NCBI RefSeq assembly: GCF_010614805.1
Contig: NZ_JAAFZC010000001.1
Location: forward strand, 2,086,001 to 2,150,000
Direction of reading: 5' to 3'
DNA from: Pseudooceanicola aestuarii
GTDB taxonomy: Bacteria; Pseudomonadota; Alphaproteobacteria; Rhodobacterales; Rhodobacteraceae
DNA length: 64,000 bases
A program made the translations under genes and the position numbers. The notes under the pieces are model-generated. The model was not told where the DNA came from. It was given only the letters and a program-made list of their open reading frames with translations, and made no database searches. Numbering within the stretch: the stretch's first letter is position 1; each line of letters opens with the position of its first letter. Positions 55,471-64,000 of the stretch are shown here, one piece after another.

Positions 55471-56682
55471 ATGGCGGGACAATCTGGCGGCCCCTGGGGT
55501 GGCGGCAATTCCGGCGGAGGGCGGCCGACGCCGCCGTCCGGAAATGGCGGCGGAGGCGGCGGCGGTCGCCGGCCCGGCGGTGACGGCGGGCGCGGTGACG
55601 GCCCCCAGATTCCCGACATCGACGATCTGGTGCGCAAGGGCCAGGATCAGCTGCGCGTCCTGATGGGCGGTCGCGGCGGTCGTGGTGGCGCGAACGGATC
55701 CGGTGGCGGGACGGGCGGGGGCGGTCCGGCCCTGACGCGTGGCACCGTGCTGCTTGGTCTTCTGGTGGCCCTCGGTGTCTGGCTGTTCGCCAGTTTCTAC
55801 ACCGTCCGGCCAGAGGAACAATCGGTCGAATTGTTCCTTGGGGATTACGCGTCCACCGGGCAACCGGGGCTGAACTTCGCACCCTGGCCCTTTGTCACGG
55901 CAGAGGTACTGCCGGTGACCCGCGAACAGACCGAGGATATCGGCACCGGTCGCGGCACAACTGACGGCGGGCTGATGCTGACCGGCGACGAGAACATCGT
56001 CGACATTGATTTCCAGGTCGTCTGGAACATCACCGATCCGGCCAAGTACCTGTTCAATCTGCGCGACCCCCGCATGACCATTCGGGCCGTGTCCGAATCC
56101 GCCATGCGCGAAATCATCGCCCAATCCGAACTGTCGCCGATCCTCAACCGGGACCGGGGCAGCATCGCCGCGCGTCTTCAGGATCTGATCCAGTCGACGC
56201 TCAACAGCTATGACAGCGGCGTCAACGTGATCCGCGTCAACTTCGACAAGGCCGATCCGCCCGAACAGGTGATAGACGCCTTCCGCGAGGTCCAGGCGGC
56301 CGAGCAGGAGCGGGACCGATTGGAGAAACAGGCCGATGCCTATGCCAACCGCGTCACCGCCGCAGCCCGGGGTGAGGCCGCTCAGGTCCGCGAGGAAGCG
56401 GAGGGCTATCGCGCCCGCGTCGTCAACGAAGCCGAGGGTGAGGCCAGCCGGTTCAAGGCCGTCCTGACCGAATATCGCAAGGCGCCCGACGTGACCCGCA
56501 AACGTCTGTACCTGGAGACCATGGAAGAAGTGCTGGGAGACGTGAACAAGATCATCCTGGACGAGAACGCCTCCGGCTCCGGGGTCGTACCCTACCTGCC
56601 GCTGAACCAGCTTCAGCAGCAGCCGGGCCAGCGCCAGTCGTCCTCCGCTAACGGCAACGCGACCAACCAGGGGAGCAACTGA
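55471..56682 (+). CDS. hflK: HflK, FtsH-modulating membrane protein
   Basis: A 403-residue protein: a Gly-rich N-terminal tail (residues 1-85), one membrane helix (TVLLGLLVALGVWLFASFYTV), then the SPFH/band-7 domain (EEQSVELFLGDY ... YDSGVNVIRVNFDKADPPEQVIDAFREVQAAEQERDRLEKQADAYAN) and a Gln-rich end. With HflC it encloses FtsH and limits its proteolysis. It ends with a one-base overlap to hflC. Confidence 0.95.
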   Translation: MAGQSGGPWGGGNSGGGRPTPPSGNGGGGGGGRRPGGDGGRGDGPQIPDIDDLVRKGQDQLRVLMGGRGGRGGANGSGGGTGGGGPALTRGTVLLGLLVALGVWLFASFYTVRPEEQSVELFLGDYASTGQPGLNFAPWPFVTAEVLPVTREQTEDIGTGRGTTDGGLMLTGDENIVDIDFQVVWNITDPAKYLFNLRDPRMTIRAVSESAMREIIAQSELSPILNRDRGSIAARLQDLIQSTLNSYDSGVNVIRVNFDKADPPEQVIDAFREVQAAEQERDRLEKQADAYANRVTAAARGEAAQVREEAEGYRARVVNEAEGEASRFKAVLTEYRKAPDVTRKRLYLETMEEVLGDVNKIILDENASGSGVVPYLPLNQLQQQPGQRQSSSANGNATNQGSN

Positions 56683-57821
56683 TGCGCCGCACCGCTTACA
56701 TTCTGCCCGCCCTCTTCGTTCTGGTCGCCATCGCGCTCAGCTCCGTCTTTATCGTGGACGAGCGTGAACGGGCCCTGATCCTGCAATTCGGCCGTGTCGT
56801 CGACGTGAAGGAAGATCCGGGCCTGGCGTTCAAGATCCCGCTGATCCAGGAGGTCGTGCGCTATGACGACCGTATCCTGAGCCGCGATATAGACCCGCTG
56901 GAGGTCACGCCGCTGGACGATCGCCGCCTGGTGGTTGACGCCTTCGCCCGCTACCGCATCAACGATGTGCGGCGGTTCCGGCAGGCGGTCGGTACCGGGG
57001 GGATCCTGGCGGCCGAAAGCCGGCTGGATTCCATCCTGCGCTCGCAAACGCGGGAAATCCTCGGCTCCGTCCCCTCGAACGACATTCTCAGCGTCGACCG
57101 TGCCGCCCTGATGATGCGCATCCGCAACGGTGCCATAGGGGAGGCCAGCGGCCTGGGGATCGAGATCATAGATGTCCGGCTGAAGCGGACCGATCTCCCG
57201 CGGGAGAACCTCGACGCGACCTTTGCCCGGATGCGGGCGGAGCGGGAGCGCGAGGCCGCCGACGAGATCGCGCGCGGCAACGAACGTGCGCAGGAATTGC
57301 GTGCCGCGGCCAATCGGACCCGCGTCGAAACCGTGTCCGCCGCCAACCGCCTGTCGGAGATCATTCGCGGCCAGGCCGATGCGCGCCGGAACGCGATCTT
57401 TGCCGAAGCCTTTGGCGCGGATGAGGAATTCTTTGAATTCTACCGCTCGCTCGCGGCCTACCGCAAATCGCTGCGCGGGGAAAATTCGACCATGGTGATC
57501 TCACCCGATAGCGAGTTCTTCAACTACCTGCGGTCGAACAACCCCAGCGGCGCCGGCCCGGCGGCTTTCGATCCTGCCGAGCTGGAGGCCGAACCCGAGG
57601 TGATCGAGGATCTCCCCGAGGTGGAGCCGCCCACGATCGAGGATCTCGAAGCCCGCGACGCACAGCAGGCCGAGGAGGAGAGCAACAGCGCCCCCTCTGT
57701 CGGGACGGATGCCGATATGGGAACCGGGACGGAAGCCGACACCGGCACTGCGCCTGTCAGCGATGCGGATGACAATGCCACCGATGGCACCGCCGAACCC
57801 ACCGGGACCGCCGATCAGTGA
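56682..57821 (+). CDS. hflC: HflC, FtsH-modulating membrane protein
   Basis: A 379-residue SPFH protein: N-terminal anchor (YILPALFVLVAIALSSVFIVDERERALILQFGRVV), band-7 domain, then FRKSL-type C-terminal helices (FFEFYRSLAAYRKSLRGENSTMVISPDSEFFNYLR). The last 90 residues are an acidic low-complexity tail (EAEPEVIEDLPEVEPP...DTGTAP), longer than in E. coli HflC (334 aa). Coupled with hflK (TGATG) and with the DUF2065 gene (GTGA). Confidence 0.95.
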   Translation: MRRTAYILPALFVLVAIALSSVFIVDERERALILQFGRVVDVKEDPGLAFKIPLIQEVVRYDDRILSRDIDPLEVTPLDDRRLVVDAFARYRINDVRRFRQAVGTGGILAAESRLDSILRSQTREILGSVPSNDILSVDRAALMMRIRNGAIGEASGLGIEIIDVRLKRTDLPRENLDATFARMRAEREREAADEIARGNERAQELRAAANRTRVETVSAANRLSEIIRGQADARRNAIFAEAFGADEEFFEFYRSLAAYRKSLRGENSTMVISPDSEFFNYLRSNNPSGAGPAAFDPAELEAEPEVIEDLPEVEPPTIEDLEARDAQQAEEESNSAPSVGTDADMGTGTEADTGTAPVSDADDNATDGTAEPTGTADQ

Positions 57822-58015
57822 TCGCCAAGGCGCTTCTGGCCCTCGGGCTTGTGTTCATCGTGGAGGGGCTGGCCTATGCGCTGGCCCCTTCGCTTGTGGA
57901 GCGCCTGTTGGAGGCGCTGCGCCAATTGCCACTGGATCAGCGCCGCAACCTGGGCCTGGCGGCCATGGCGGGTGGGCTGGCGCTGGCCTGGCTGGCGGTG
58001 CTGCTGGGCGCCTGA
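57818..58015 (+). CDS. DUF2065 small membrane protein
   Basis: A 65-residue protein from a GTG start overlapping the hflC stop. Two hydrophobic segments (ALLALGLVFIVEGLAYALAPS and LGLAAMAGGLALAWLAVLLGA) flank a polar LRQLPLDQRRNLG turn, the YjeT/DUF2065 pattern. This family normally follows hflKC. Its role is unknown, perhaps as an HflKC accessory. Confidence 0.88.
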   Translation: MIAKALLALGLVFIVEGLAYALAPSLVERLLEALRQLPLDQRRNLGLAAMAGGLALAWLAVLLGA

Positions 58016-58256
58016 CCGCCCCCTTGCCGCGAAATTCTCCCACGGGGCGAAACGATTTCTTCATGTCTTCGGGGTTTTCTGGACCCGCATCGCCTGGCTG
58101 ACGGCGGCGGGTTGATGCCTCACAAGCGTGTCACGGCCTAGTGACGCGGCGCGATTGTCTTTGTGTTGCGGCGACAAGCGCCTACATTGATAAGCGAAAC
58201 ATCGCGGTCCGACGCGACGTCGGCCGCAGCAGCAAGACAAGGAAGGAGTTTAGGGA

Positions 58257-59723
58257 ATGCAGAAGGCACTCTCCCTGCCGTCCCAATCCACGCAGGCTTA
58301 CAGGTTGATCTGGACCGCGCTCCTTGCGGTGGTCCTGATGCTGGCCCAGGCCGTGCAGGCATTGGCCCGGCCAGAAAGCTTTGCGGATCTCGCGGATCGA
58401 TTCAGCCCTGCCGTGGTCAATATCACCACATCGACCACCGTCACCGGACGTACCGGCCCCGCACCCATCGTCCCCGAAGGATCCCCGTTCGAGGATTTCT
58501 TCCGCGAATTCCAGGACCGCAATCGCGGTGACGGCCGGCCGCGCCGGTCCTCGGCGCTTGGCTCCGGTTTCGTGATCTCCGCCGATGGCTTCGTGGTCAC
58601 GAATAACCACGTGATCGAGGCGGCGGATGAAATCACCGTCGAATTCTTCAACGGCGACGAACTCGCGGCAGAGGTGGTCGGCACCGACCCAACCACCGAT
58701 ATCGCCCTGCTCAAGGTCACCTCGGAAGAACCGCTGCCCTTCGTCAGCTTCGGCGACAGCGACACCGCCCGCGTGGGCGACTGGGTCGTGGCCATGGGCA
58801 ACCCGCTTGGGCAGGGGTTCTCCGTCTCTGCCGGGATCGTCTCGCAGCGCAATCGCGCGTTGCAGGGCGCCTATGACGATTACATCCAGACCGACGCGGC
58901 GATCAACCGGGGCAATTCCGGCGGCCCGCTGTTCAACATGGATGGCGAGGTCATCGGCGTGAACACCGCGATCCTGTCGCCCAACGGCGGCTCCATCGGG
59001 ATCGGCTTCTCCATGGCGTCCAACGTGGTCAGCAGCGTTGTCGAGCAATTGCAGGAATTCGGCGAGACGCGGCGCGGCTGGCTGGGTGTGCGCATCCAGG
59101 ACGTGACCGACGACATGGCCGAAGCCATGGATCTGGCCGCTGCCAGCGGCGCCATGATCACCGACGTTCCAGAAGGTCCGGCGCGCGAAGCCGGGATTCA
59201 ACCCGGCGACGTCATCCTCAGCTTTGACGGCTACGAGGTCGAGGACACGCAAGGCCTGGTCCGCCGGGTTGGCAATACCAGCGTCGGAAAGTCCGTGGAT
59301 GTGGTGGTCTTCCGCGACGGTGAGGAAGAAACGCTGAGCGTGACGCTCGGCCGCCGCGAAGAGGCGGAGGGCGCCGTGCCCGCGTCCCAGGACGGACCGG
59401 ACCTGCCCGACACCCCCACGGAGAAGGAGCTGATGGGCATGACCCTCAGCCCCGTCACTCCGGAACTGGCCGAACAGCTGGAACTAACCGCCGGTGCCGA
59501 GGGGCTGGTGGTGCGCGACGTCGATCCGATGTCCGTCGCCTATGAAAAAGGCCTGCGCGCCGGTGACCTGATCGCGGAGGCGGGCCAGCAGCAGCTGACC
59601 AACATCGCCGATCTGGAAACCCGCATCACGGAGGCAGAGGATGCCGGGCGCAAGTCCATCCTGCTGCTGGTGCGCCGCGCGGGAGAGCCGCGCTTTGTCG
59701 GCCTGCCCGTGGTCGAGGAATGA
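58257..59723 (+). CDS. degP: Do/DegP-family periplasmic serine protease
   Basis: A 488-residue protein with an N-terminal export signal (LIWTALLAVVLMLAQAVQALA). The trypsin-like domain has the triad His118 (TNNHVIE), Asp148 (TTDIALLKV) and Ser221 (RGNSGGPLF). Two PDZ domains follow (GWLGVRIQDVTDDMAEAMDL...; LTAGAEGLVVRDVDPMSVAYEKGLRAGDLIAEA). It degrades or refolds damaged envelope proteins. The placement after hflKC is the usual one in alphaproteobacteria and links membrane and periplasmic quality control. Confidence 0.95.
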   Translation: MQKALSLPSQSTQAYRLIWTALLAVVLMLAQAVQALARPESFADLADRFSPAVVNITTSTTVTGRTGPAPIVPEGSPFEDFFREFQDRNRGDGRPRRSSALGSGFVISADGFVVTNNHVIEAADEITVEFFNGDELAAEVVGTDPTTDIALLKVTSEEPLPFVSFGDSDTARVGDWVVAMGNPLGQGFSVSAGIVSQRNRALQGAYDDYIQTDAAINRGNSGGPLFNMDGEVIGVNTAILSPNGGSIGIGFSMASNVVSSVVEQLQEFGETRRGWLGVRIQDVTDDMAEAMDLAAASGAMITDVPEGPAREAGIQPGDVILSFDGYEVEDTQGLVRRVGNTSVGKSVDVVVFRDGEEETLSVTLGRREEAEGAVPASQDGPDLPDTPTEKELMGMTLSPVTPELAEQLELTAGAEGLVVRDVDPMSVAYEKGLRAGDLIAEAGQQQLTNIADLETRITEAEDAGRKSILLLVRRAGEPRFVGLPVVEE

Positions 59724-59790
59724 CCGGGCTTCGCGCCTGATCAGGTGCTACGCCTGATCCGGCCACGACCGATTGAACCGGAAAATGGAC

Positions 59791-59816
59791 AGGGCGCCCG
59801 CATTGGGCGCCCTTTT
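59791..59816 (+). terminator. Rho-independent terminator after degP
   Basis: AGGGCGCCC and GGGCGCCCT form a 9-bp stem with a 5-base loop and a TTTT tail, 67 bases behind the stop. The stem core is the same as that of the terminator at 50586. Confidence 0.88.
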
Positions 59817-59842
59817 CGCATGTCGACATGGGCTGGCGCAGA

Positions 59843-60406
59843 CTATCCCTCCGGCGCCGGGCTGTCGGCCAGGTCGACGGTCACCAGCCCCAGCTTCCGG
59901 GCGGCCGCCAGCGACAGGACCGCGCTGTCCAGCCCCTGTTCGCGCTGGTAGCTGCGCACGGCGCGGCGGGTGCGGGCGTCCATCATGCCGCTCACCGGCC
60001 CGGAATAGAGGCCCCGCGCCCTCAGCGCGCGCTGTAGGGAGGCGTTGAAATCCGGGGTCAGGTCGGTCGGGCAGGGGGTGCGGAACCATTGGTCGCGCCG
60101 CTCCCGCACGATCTGCTGACGGGTTTCCGTGCGGTAGATCGCCGGTTGCCGCACGGTGCCATCGGTAGAGATCTGCGGTGGCTGCACCAGGATCTGATCG
60201 GTCACCGTCTCCACCACTGCCGGGGCAACATCGCGGTCCCAACAGGTGCCCGGCGGCGCGCCCGGCGGGGCGGCGTTGCGGATCTGCGTGACCTCCGGGG
60301 CGCCCAGGCTGGCCGGCACCAGCGCCATGTCCCCGCAACCGGCCACCAACAACGGCAGTGCCATCAGCCGGAGGGTCCGCAGGATCGGAAAAGGGGGATG
60401 GGTCAT
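59843..60406 (-). CDS. Lipoprotein with peptidoglycan-binding (PG_binding_1) domain
   Basis: A 187-residue protein with a lipoprotein signal (RLMALPLLVAGCG; Cys in the lipobox). The middle part (PGTCWDRDVAPAVVETVTDQILVQP...) is of unknown type. Residues 125-175 form a peptidoglycan-binding repeat: FNASLQRALRARGLYSGPVSGMMDARTRRAVRSYQREQGLDSAVL. Probably anchors to the outer membrane and binds the cell wall. Converges on degP behind the terminator. No strong ribosome binding site. Confidence 0.85.
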   Translation of the reverse strand: MTHPPFPILRTLRLMALPLLVAGCGDMALVPASLGAPEVTQIRNAAPPGAPPGTCWDRDVAPAVVETVTDQILVQPPQISTDGTVRQPAIYRTETRQQIVRERRDQWFRTPCPTDLTPDFNASLQRALRARGLYSGPVSGMMDARTRRAVRSYQREQGLDSAVLSLAAARKLGLVTVDLADSPAPEG

Positions 60407-60553
60407 GGTGGCCTGCCGGTCGATGTTCGCCCGAAGCCTAGCTGCTTTTCCGCGGCTGGGAAAGCTGGCGGCCGAAACAGTCAGGCCATGCCTCGCGCTG
60501 GCGTGACCCGGTTGCGGCAATCAAGGCTGGAACAGCGCGGCCCGGATCGCTAG

Positions 60554-60912
<359 letters not shown>

Positions 60913-60913
<1 letters not shown>

Positions 60914-61632
60914 TGCGCCGCCTGTCCGCCACTGCACTGGTGGCGGGGTTGGGCCTGGCCTGGCTGACGGCGGCGCCGCTGTCTGCGCAGGCGATCACGG
61001 GCGCGCAATACGCGGCGCCGACGACGCGCTATGCCCATGGGATCCTGGGCGATGCGGTGGAATGGGGCGCGCTGGTGCTGACGCTGTCGGATGGCACACG
61101 CCGCCGCCACGTCCTGCCGCAACGCCTGGTGTTCGAGGACACGGCCCCCCGCCTGGCCGACCTGGACGGCGACGGCGCCCCCGAGGTGATCGTGGTGGAA
61201 AGCGACCGTCGAAAGGGCGCCCGGCTGGCGATCTGGTCGGGCGCGGGGCGAATGACGGCGACGCCACATATCGGTCAGGCCAATCGCTGGCTGGCACCGG
61301 TGGGCGCTGCCGATCTGGACGGCGACGGCCGGATGGAAATCGCCTATGTCGACCGGCCGCACCTGGCACGGGTGCTGCGGATCTGGCGCTATTCCGACAC
61401 CACGCTGACGCAGGTGGCCAGCGCCGCAGGGCTGACCAATCATCGCATCGGCTGGCCGGATATTCCCGGCGGGTTGCGCCGATGTGACAAGGGGGTCGAG
61501 ATGGTGCTGGCCTCCGCCGACTGGCGCCAGGTGATCGCGGCGCGGTTCGACGGGCAGAAGATCACCGCGCGGGCCATCGCGCCCCTGGCGGACAAGGACA
61601 GCCTGAACGCCGCATTGACCTGTCCGCGCTGA
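60913..61632 (+). CDS. Secreted FG-GAP/VCBS repeat protein
   Basis: A 239-residue protein with a signal peptide (ATALVAGLGLAWLTAAPLSAQA). Two calcium-binding FG-GAP type repeats are visible: LADLDGDGAPEVIVVES and AADLDGDGRMEIAYVDR. It is a short beta-propeller-like or solitary repeat protein of unknown role in the periplasm. Its ATG overlaps the ferredoxin stop (TGATG), a coupling often seen in Rhodobacterales. Confidence 0.82.
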
Positions 61633-61777
61633 ACAGCCGAGCGGGAGAGCGGTCCGCACTATCCCGTTTCATGTGGCCTGGCCGCGCCGAACGCTTTGCG
61701 GCCCCGCGTGCCGGAACGCCGAAATGGCGCTCAGGGCCGATCTGCCCGCGCGCGCCACGGCAGGCGGTGGGCTGTGT

Positions 61778-62440
61778 TCAGGCCAGAGTGGCGGACATCG
61801 GCTGCGGGGCGGTGTCCTCGGCCTTGGCGGGCAGGTCGCCGGCCATGACCGACAGCACGAAGGGCAGGGAAGTGATCGGGTAGGGCAACGCCCGCACCCT
61901 GCGCCGATAGCGCGCCAATGCCAGCACCCCGGCCAAGGCCAGAAGTCCGGTCGCCGCCACGCTGCCCAGCGGCAGGACCAATCCCGGCACCACCCCCGCC
62001 AACCCGGCCAGTCCCAGCATCGTCAGCCCGCCCAGCAGTCCGGCCGCGACCAGCCCGGCGGGGAAGCCCGCCAATCCGGCTGGGGTCAGGGGATCGGTGC
62101 TGAAGGTCAGGTCAGGACGGACCCGGGCCAGATCTTCCGCCAGGGCGACGGCCAGGGCGATGAACCGGGTCAGGTTCTCCGAAGGGGGGCACAGGCTGGC
62201 GCGCACTGCCACTTGCAACCGCAGAACGCGCGCCCCGGTGCGAATCTCCATCCGCAGCACGCGCCGCCCGCCCCGACGGCGCTGTGACAGCGACAGGCCG
62301 GTGACGTCGGCCAGCCGCAGCCGCGTGGAGGAAGGGCCGCGCAGGCTTGTGCCGTCCAGCACCCAGCGTTCCTGCCGCCGCCGCCGGGCAGGGCGGAAGT
62401 GGAAGGTCCGGCGAATGTCGTGCACGTGTTTCGGGGTCAT
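61778..62440 (-). CDS. Membrane protein with two hydrophobic segments
   Basis: A 220-residue protein: the N-terminal 120 residues are cytoplasmic-like and Arg-rich with a beta pattern (LRMEIRTGARVLRLQVAVRASL), then FPAGLVAAGLLGGLTMLGLAGLAGVVPGLVLPL and VAATGLLALAGVLALARY form two membrane helices. The start is uncertain: 62440 is the best ATG, but no strong ribosome binding site is seen and the frame is open farther upstream. No family is recognised. Confidence 0.6.
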   Translation of the reverse strand: MTPKHVHDIRRTFHFRPARRRRQERWVLDGTSLRGPSSTRLRLADVTGLSLSQRRRGGRRVLRMEIRTGARVLRLQVAVRASLCPPSENLTRFIALAVALAEDLARVRPDLTFSTDPLTPAGLAGFPAGLVAAGLLGGLTMLGLAGLAGVVPGLVLPLGSVAATGLLALAGVLALARYRRRVRALPYPITSLPFVLSVMAGDLPAKAEDTAPQPMSATLA

Positions 62441-62585
62441 GCCGTAGCATGACGCAGGGTCGGCCGCGGGAGCAAGCTCTTTCGCGCCGAACTGACGCTG
62501 TGTCGCGCCTCCTTGTCCCGGATGGGGGACAATGCGTGGCGCGCGCGGCCAGATCCAGGGCGATCTCACGAAATCGGGGCGGGGA

Positions 62586-63851
62586 TCATCCCAATACACG
62601 CCAGCCGATATCGCTGCGATTGAACCCCTCGGGCCAGTCGACCGCGGCGACCATCTCGTAGGCGCGATCGCGGGCCTCCTGCAAGGTGGCGCCGCGCGCG
62701 GTCAGGTTCAGCACCCGCCCGCCATTGGCCAGGATGCGGCGGTCCTCCCGCCGGGTGCCGGCATGAAAACACATGGCAAAGCTGCTTTCGGGAAGATCCG
62801 GCAAGCCGCGAATCTCCGTGCCCTTCTCGTAGGCGCCGGGATAGCCGCGCGCGGCCATGACCACGGTCATCGCGTGATCCTCCGCCCAGTTGACCTGCGC
62901 ATCGTCCAGGCGCCCTTCGGCGGTGGCTTGCAGCAGGTCCAGCGCCTGGGCCCCCAGCCGCAACATCAGCGGTTGGCATTCCGGGTCGCCGAACCGGCAA
63001 TTGTACTCCACAAGGCGCGCGGCGCCGTCACGGATCATCAACCCGGCATAGAGCACTCCCTGGTAGGGCGTACCGCGCCGCGCCATCTCTGCCAGGGTGG
63101 GGCGGATGATCCGGTCCATCACCTGATCCTGCAAGGTTTGGGTCAGCACCGGCGCGGGGCTATAGGCGCCCATGCCGCCGGTGTTGGGCCCTTCGTCACC
63201 GTCAAAGGCGCGCTTGTGATCCTGCGCGGTGCCCATGGGCAGGGCATTCTCCCCGTCGCACAGCACGAAGAACGACGCCTCCTCGCCCTCCATGAATTCC
63301 TCGATCACCACCTCGGCGCCGGCGGCGCCGAATTCACCACCGAACATGTCGTCTATGGCGGCCAGGGCGGTCTCCTCGTCCATGGCCACGATCACGCCCT
63401 TGCCGGCGGCCAGCCCGTCGGCCTTGACCACGATGGGCGCTCCGGTCTTGCGGATATGGGCGCGGGCGGGTTCGGCCTGGGTAAAGCGGGCCCAGCTGGC
63501 GGTGGGGGCGCCGGCGGCATCGCAGATTTCCTTGGTGAAGGCCTTGGAGGCCTCCAGCCGCGCGGCGGCTTGCGAGGGGCCGAACACGGTGAATCCGGCG
63601 GCACGCAGCGCGTCGCCGACCCCGGCGGCCAGCGGGGCCTCCGGGCCGATGATGACGAAATCCATTGCGTTTTCCTCGGCAAAGCCGGTGACGGCGGAGC
63701 CGTCCTCGATATCCAGCCGGGCGCATTCGGCGATCCGCGCAATCCCGGCATTGCCGGGCGCCACGATCAGCTTGTCGCATTTCGGGTTTTGCATGCAGGC
63801 CCAGGCGAGCGCATGTTCGCGGCCACCGCCGCCGAGGATCAGGATGTTCAT
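62586..63851 (-). CDS. purD: Phosphoribosylamine-glycine ligase
   Basis: A 421-residue ATP-grasp enzyme: LILGGGGREHALAWACMQ, GPEAPLAAGVGDALRAAG, the ATP-grasp core (PIVVKADGLAAGKGVIVA, EEFMEGEEASFFVLCDG), NTGGMGAYSPAP and LVEYNCRFGDPECQPLMLRL. It makes glycinamide ribonucleotide in purine synthesis. Family length. The 149 bases from its start to the window end hold only its promoter region. Confidence 0.97.
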   Translation of the reverse strand: MNILILGGGGREHALAWACMQNPKCDKLIVAPGNAGIARIAECARLDIEDGSAVTGFAEENAMDFVIIGPEAPLAAGVGDALRAAGFTVFGPSQAAARLEASKAFTKEICDAAGAPTASWARFTQAEPARAHIRKTGAPIVVKADGLAAGKGVIVAMDEETALAAIDDMFGGEFGAAGAEVVIEEFMEGEEASFFVLCDGENALPMGTAQDHKRAFDGDEGPNTGGMGAYSPAPVLTQTLQDQVMDRIIRPTLAEMARRGTPYQGVLYAGLMIRDGAARLVEYNCRFGDPECQPLMLRLGAQALDLLQATAEGRLDDAQVNWAEDHAMTVVMAARGYPGAYEKGTEIRGLPDLPESSFAMCFHAGTRREDRRILANGGRVLNLTARGATLQEARDRAYEMVAAVDWPEGFNRSDIGWRVLG

Positions 63852-64000
63852 GTCGCGGGCCCTTGTCTGGTATTGAACCGTTGTCTGGTCTTGGATCGTT
63901 GCGCGCGGTTTAGCCGCGCCCGGCCCCAAGGGCAACGCTGCCGGTTCCGCGACGCCCCGGTCCTCGCCGGTGCGGAGCTTCGCGGCCGGGCCTTTCCCAC

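Overview
The window is high-GC alphaproteobacterial DNA, most likely from the Rhodobacterales (Paracoccaceae/Roseobacteraceae). Pointers are an iron-rhodo-box type operator (TGA-N9-TCA) upstream of a heme receptor, the tRNA-Phe 3' sequence, ATGA-overlapped operons, TRAP transporters and the purD, hflKC-degP, rpiA-gor housekeeping order. The family comes from memory of such genomes, not from a search.

Region 1, about 0.34-24.9 kb, is an accessory island with lower and uneven GC. Its right edge is well defined. A P4-type tyrosine integrase (23175-24572, minus) lies beside a duplicated 3' half of tRNA-Phe (24850-24904), with core genes directly beyond it. The intact tRNA-Phe expected at the left junction is not in the window, so the island probably extends left of base 1 or has been rearranged. 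From left to right the island holds: the end of an aldo/keto reductase; a two-gene unit of a DUF2290-like protein and a superfamily I helicase; a single-chain GmrSD-like (DUF262-DUF1524-DUF5655) type IV restriction enzyme; a mobility module (6.4-14.1 kb) with two large overlapping tyrosine-recombinase-like genes, a small DNA-binding protein, small unknown genes and a KfrA-like coiled-coil protein with a perfect 10-bp-arm palindrome at its promoter; and a six-gene coupled operon (14.4-23.0 kb) of HigA-like regulator, N6-adenine DNA methyltransferase, PD-(D/E)XK nuclease, Abi_C-type protein, SF2 helicase and GIY-YIG nuclease. This operon is my best candidate for an undescribed defence system. 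It contains a 35-codon copy of the methyltransferase tail between nuclease and abi gene, which looks like the scar of an inserted or exchanged nuclease cassette.

Region 2, about 25.1-50.6 kb, is core or flexible metabolism. It holds a heme-uptake operon (TonB receptor, SbmA/BacA-like ABC protein, HemS/ChuX-like protein, ChaN-like protein) behind an iron-rhodo-box; a CoA-transferase/acyl-CoA dehydrogenase pair divergent from a LysR regulator with a clear LysR-type dyad; a VOC protein; molybdate uptake modABC; a large type-I-secreted serralysin-like mosaic protein with CARDB and DUF4214 domains; a siderophore-interacting reductase; a MarR regulator with a TRAP transporter; and, divergent from it, a fused 5-oxoprolinase/hydantoinase.

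Region 3, about 50.7-64 kb, is housekeeping: an orphan AT-richer secreted protein, L-serine ammonia-lyase, ribose-5-phosphate isomerase, glutathione reductase, HflK-HflC-DUF2065-DegP membrane proteolysis, a peptidoglycan-binding lipoprotein, an adrenodoxin-type ferredoxin with an FG-GAP protein, a membrane protein and purD. No rRNA, complete tRNA, CRISPR array or insertion sequence was found.
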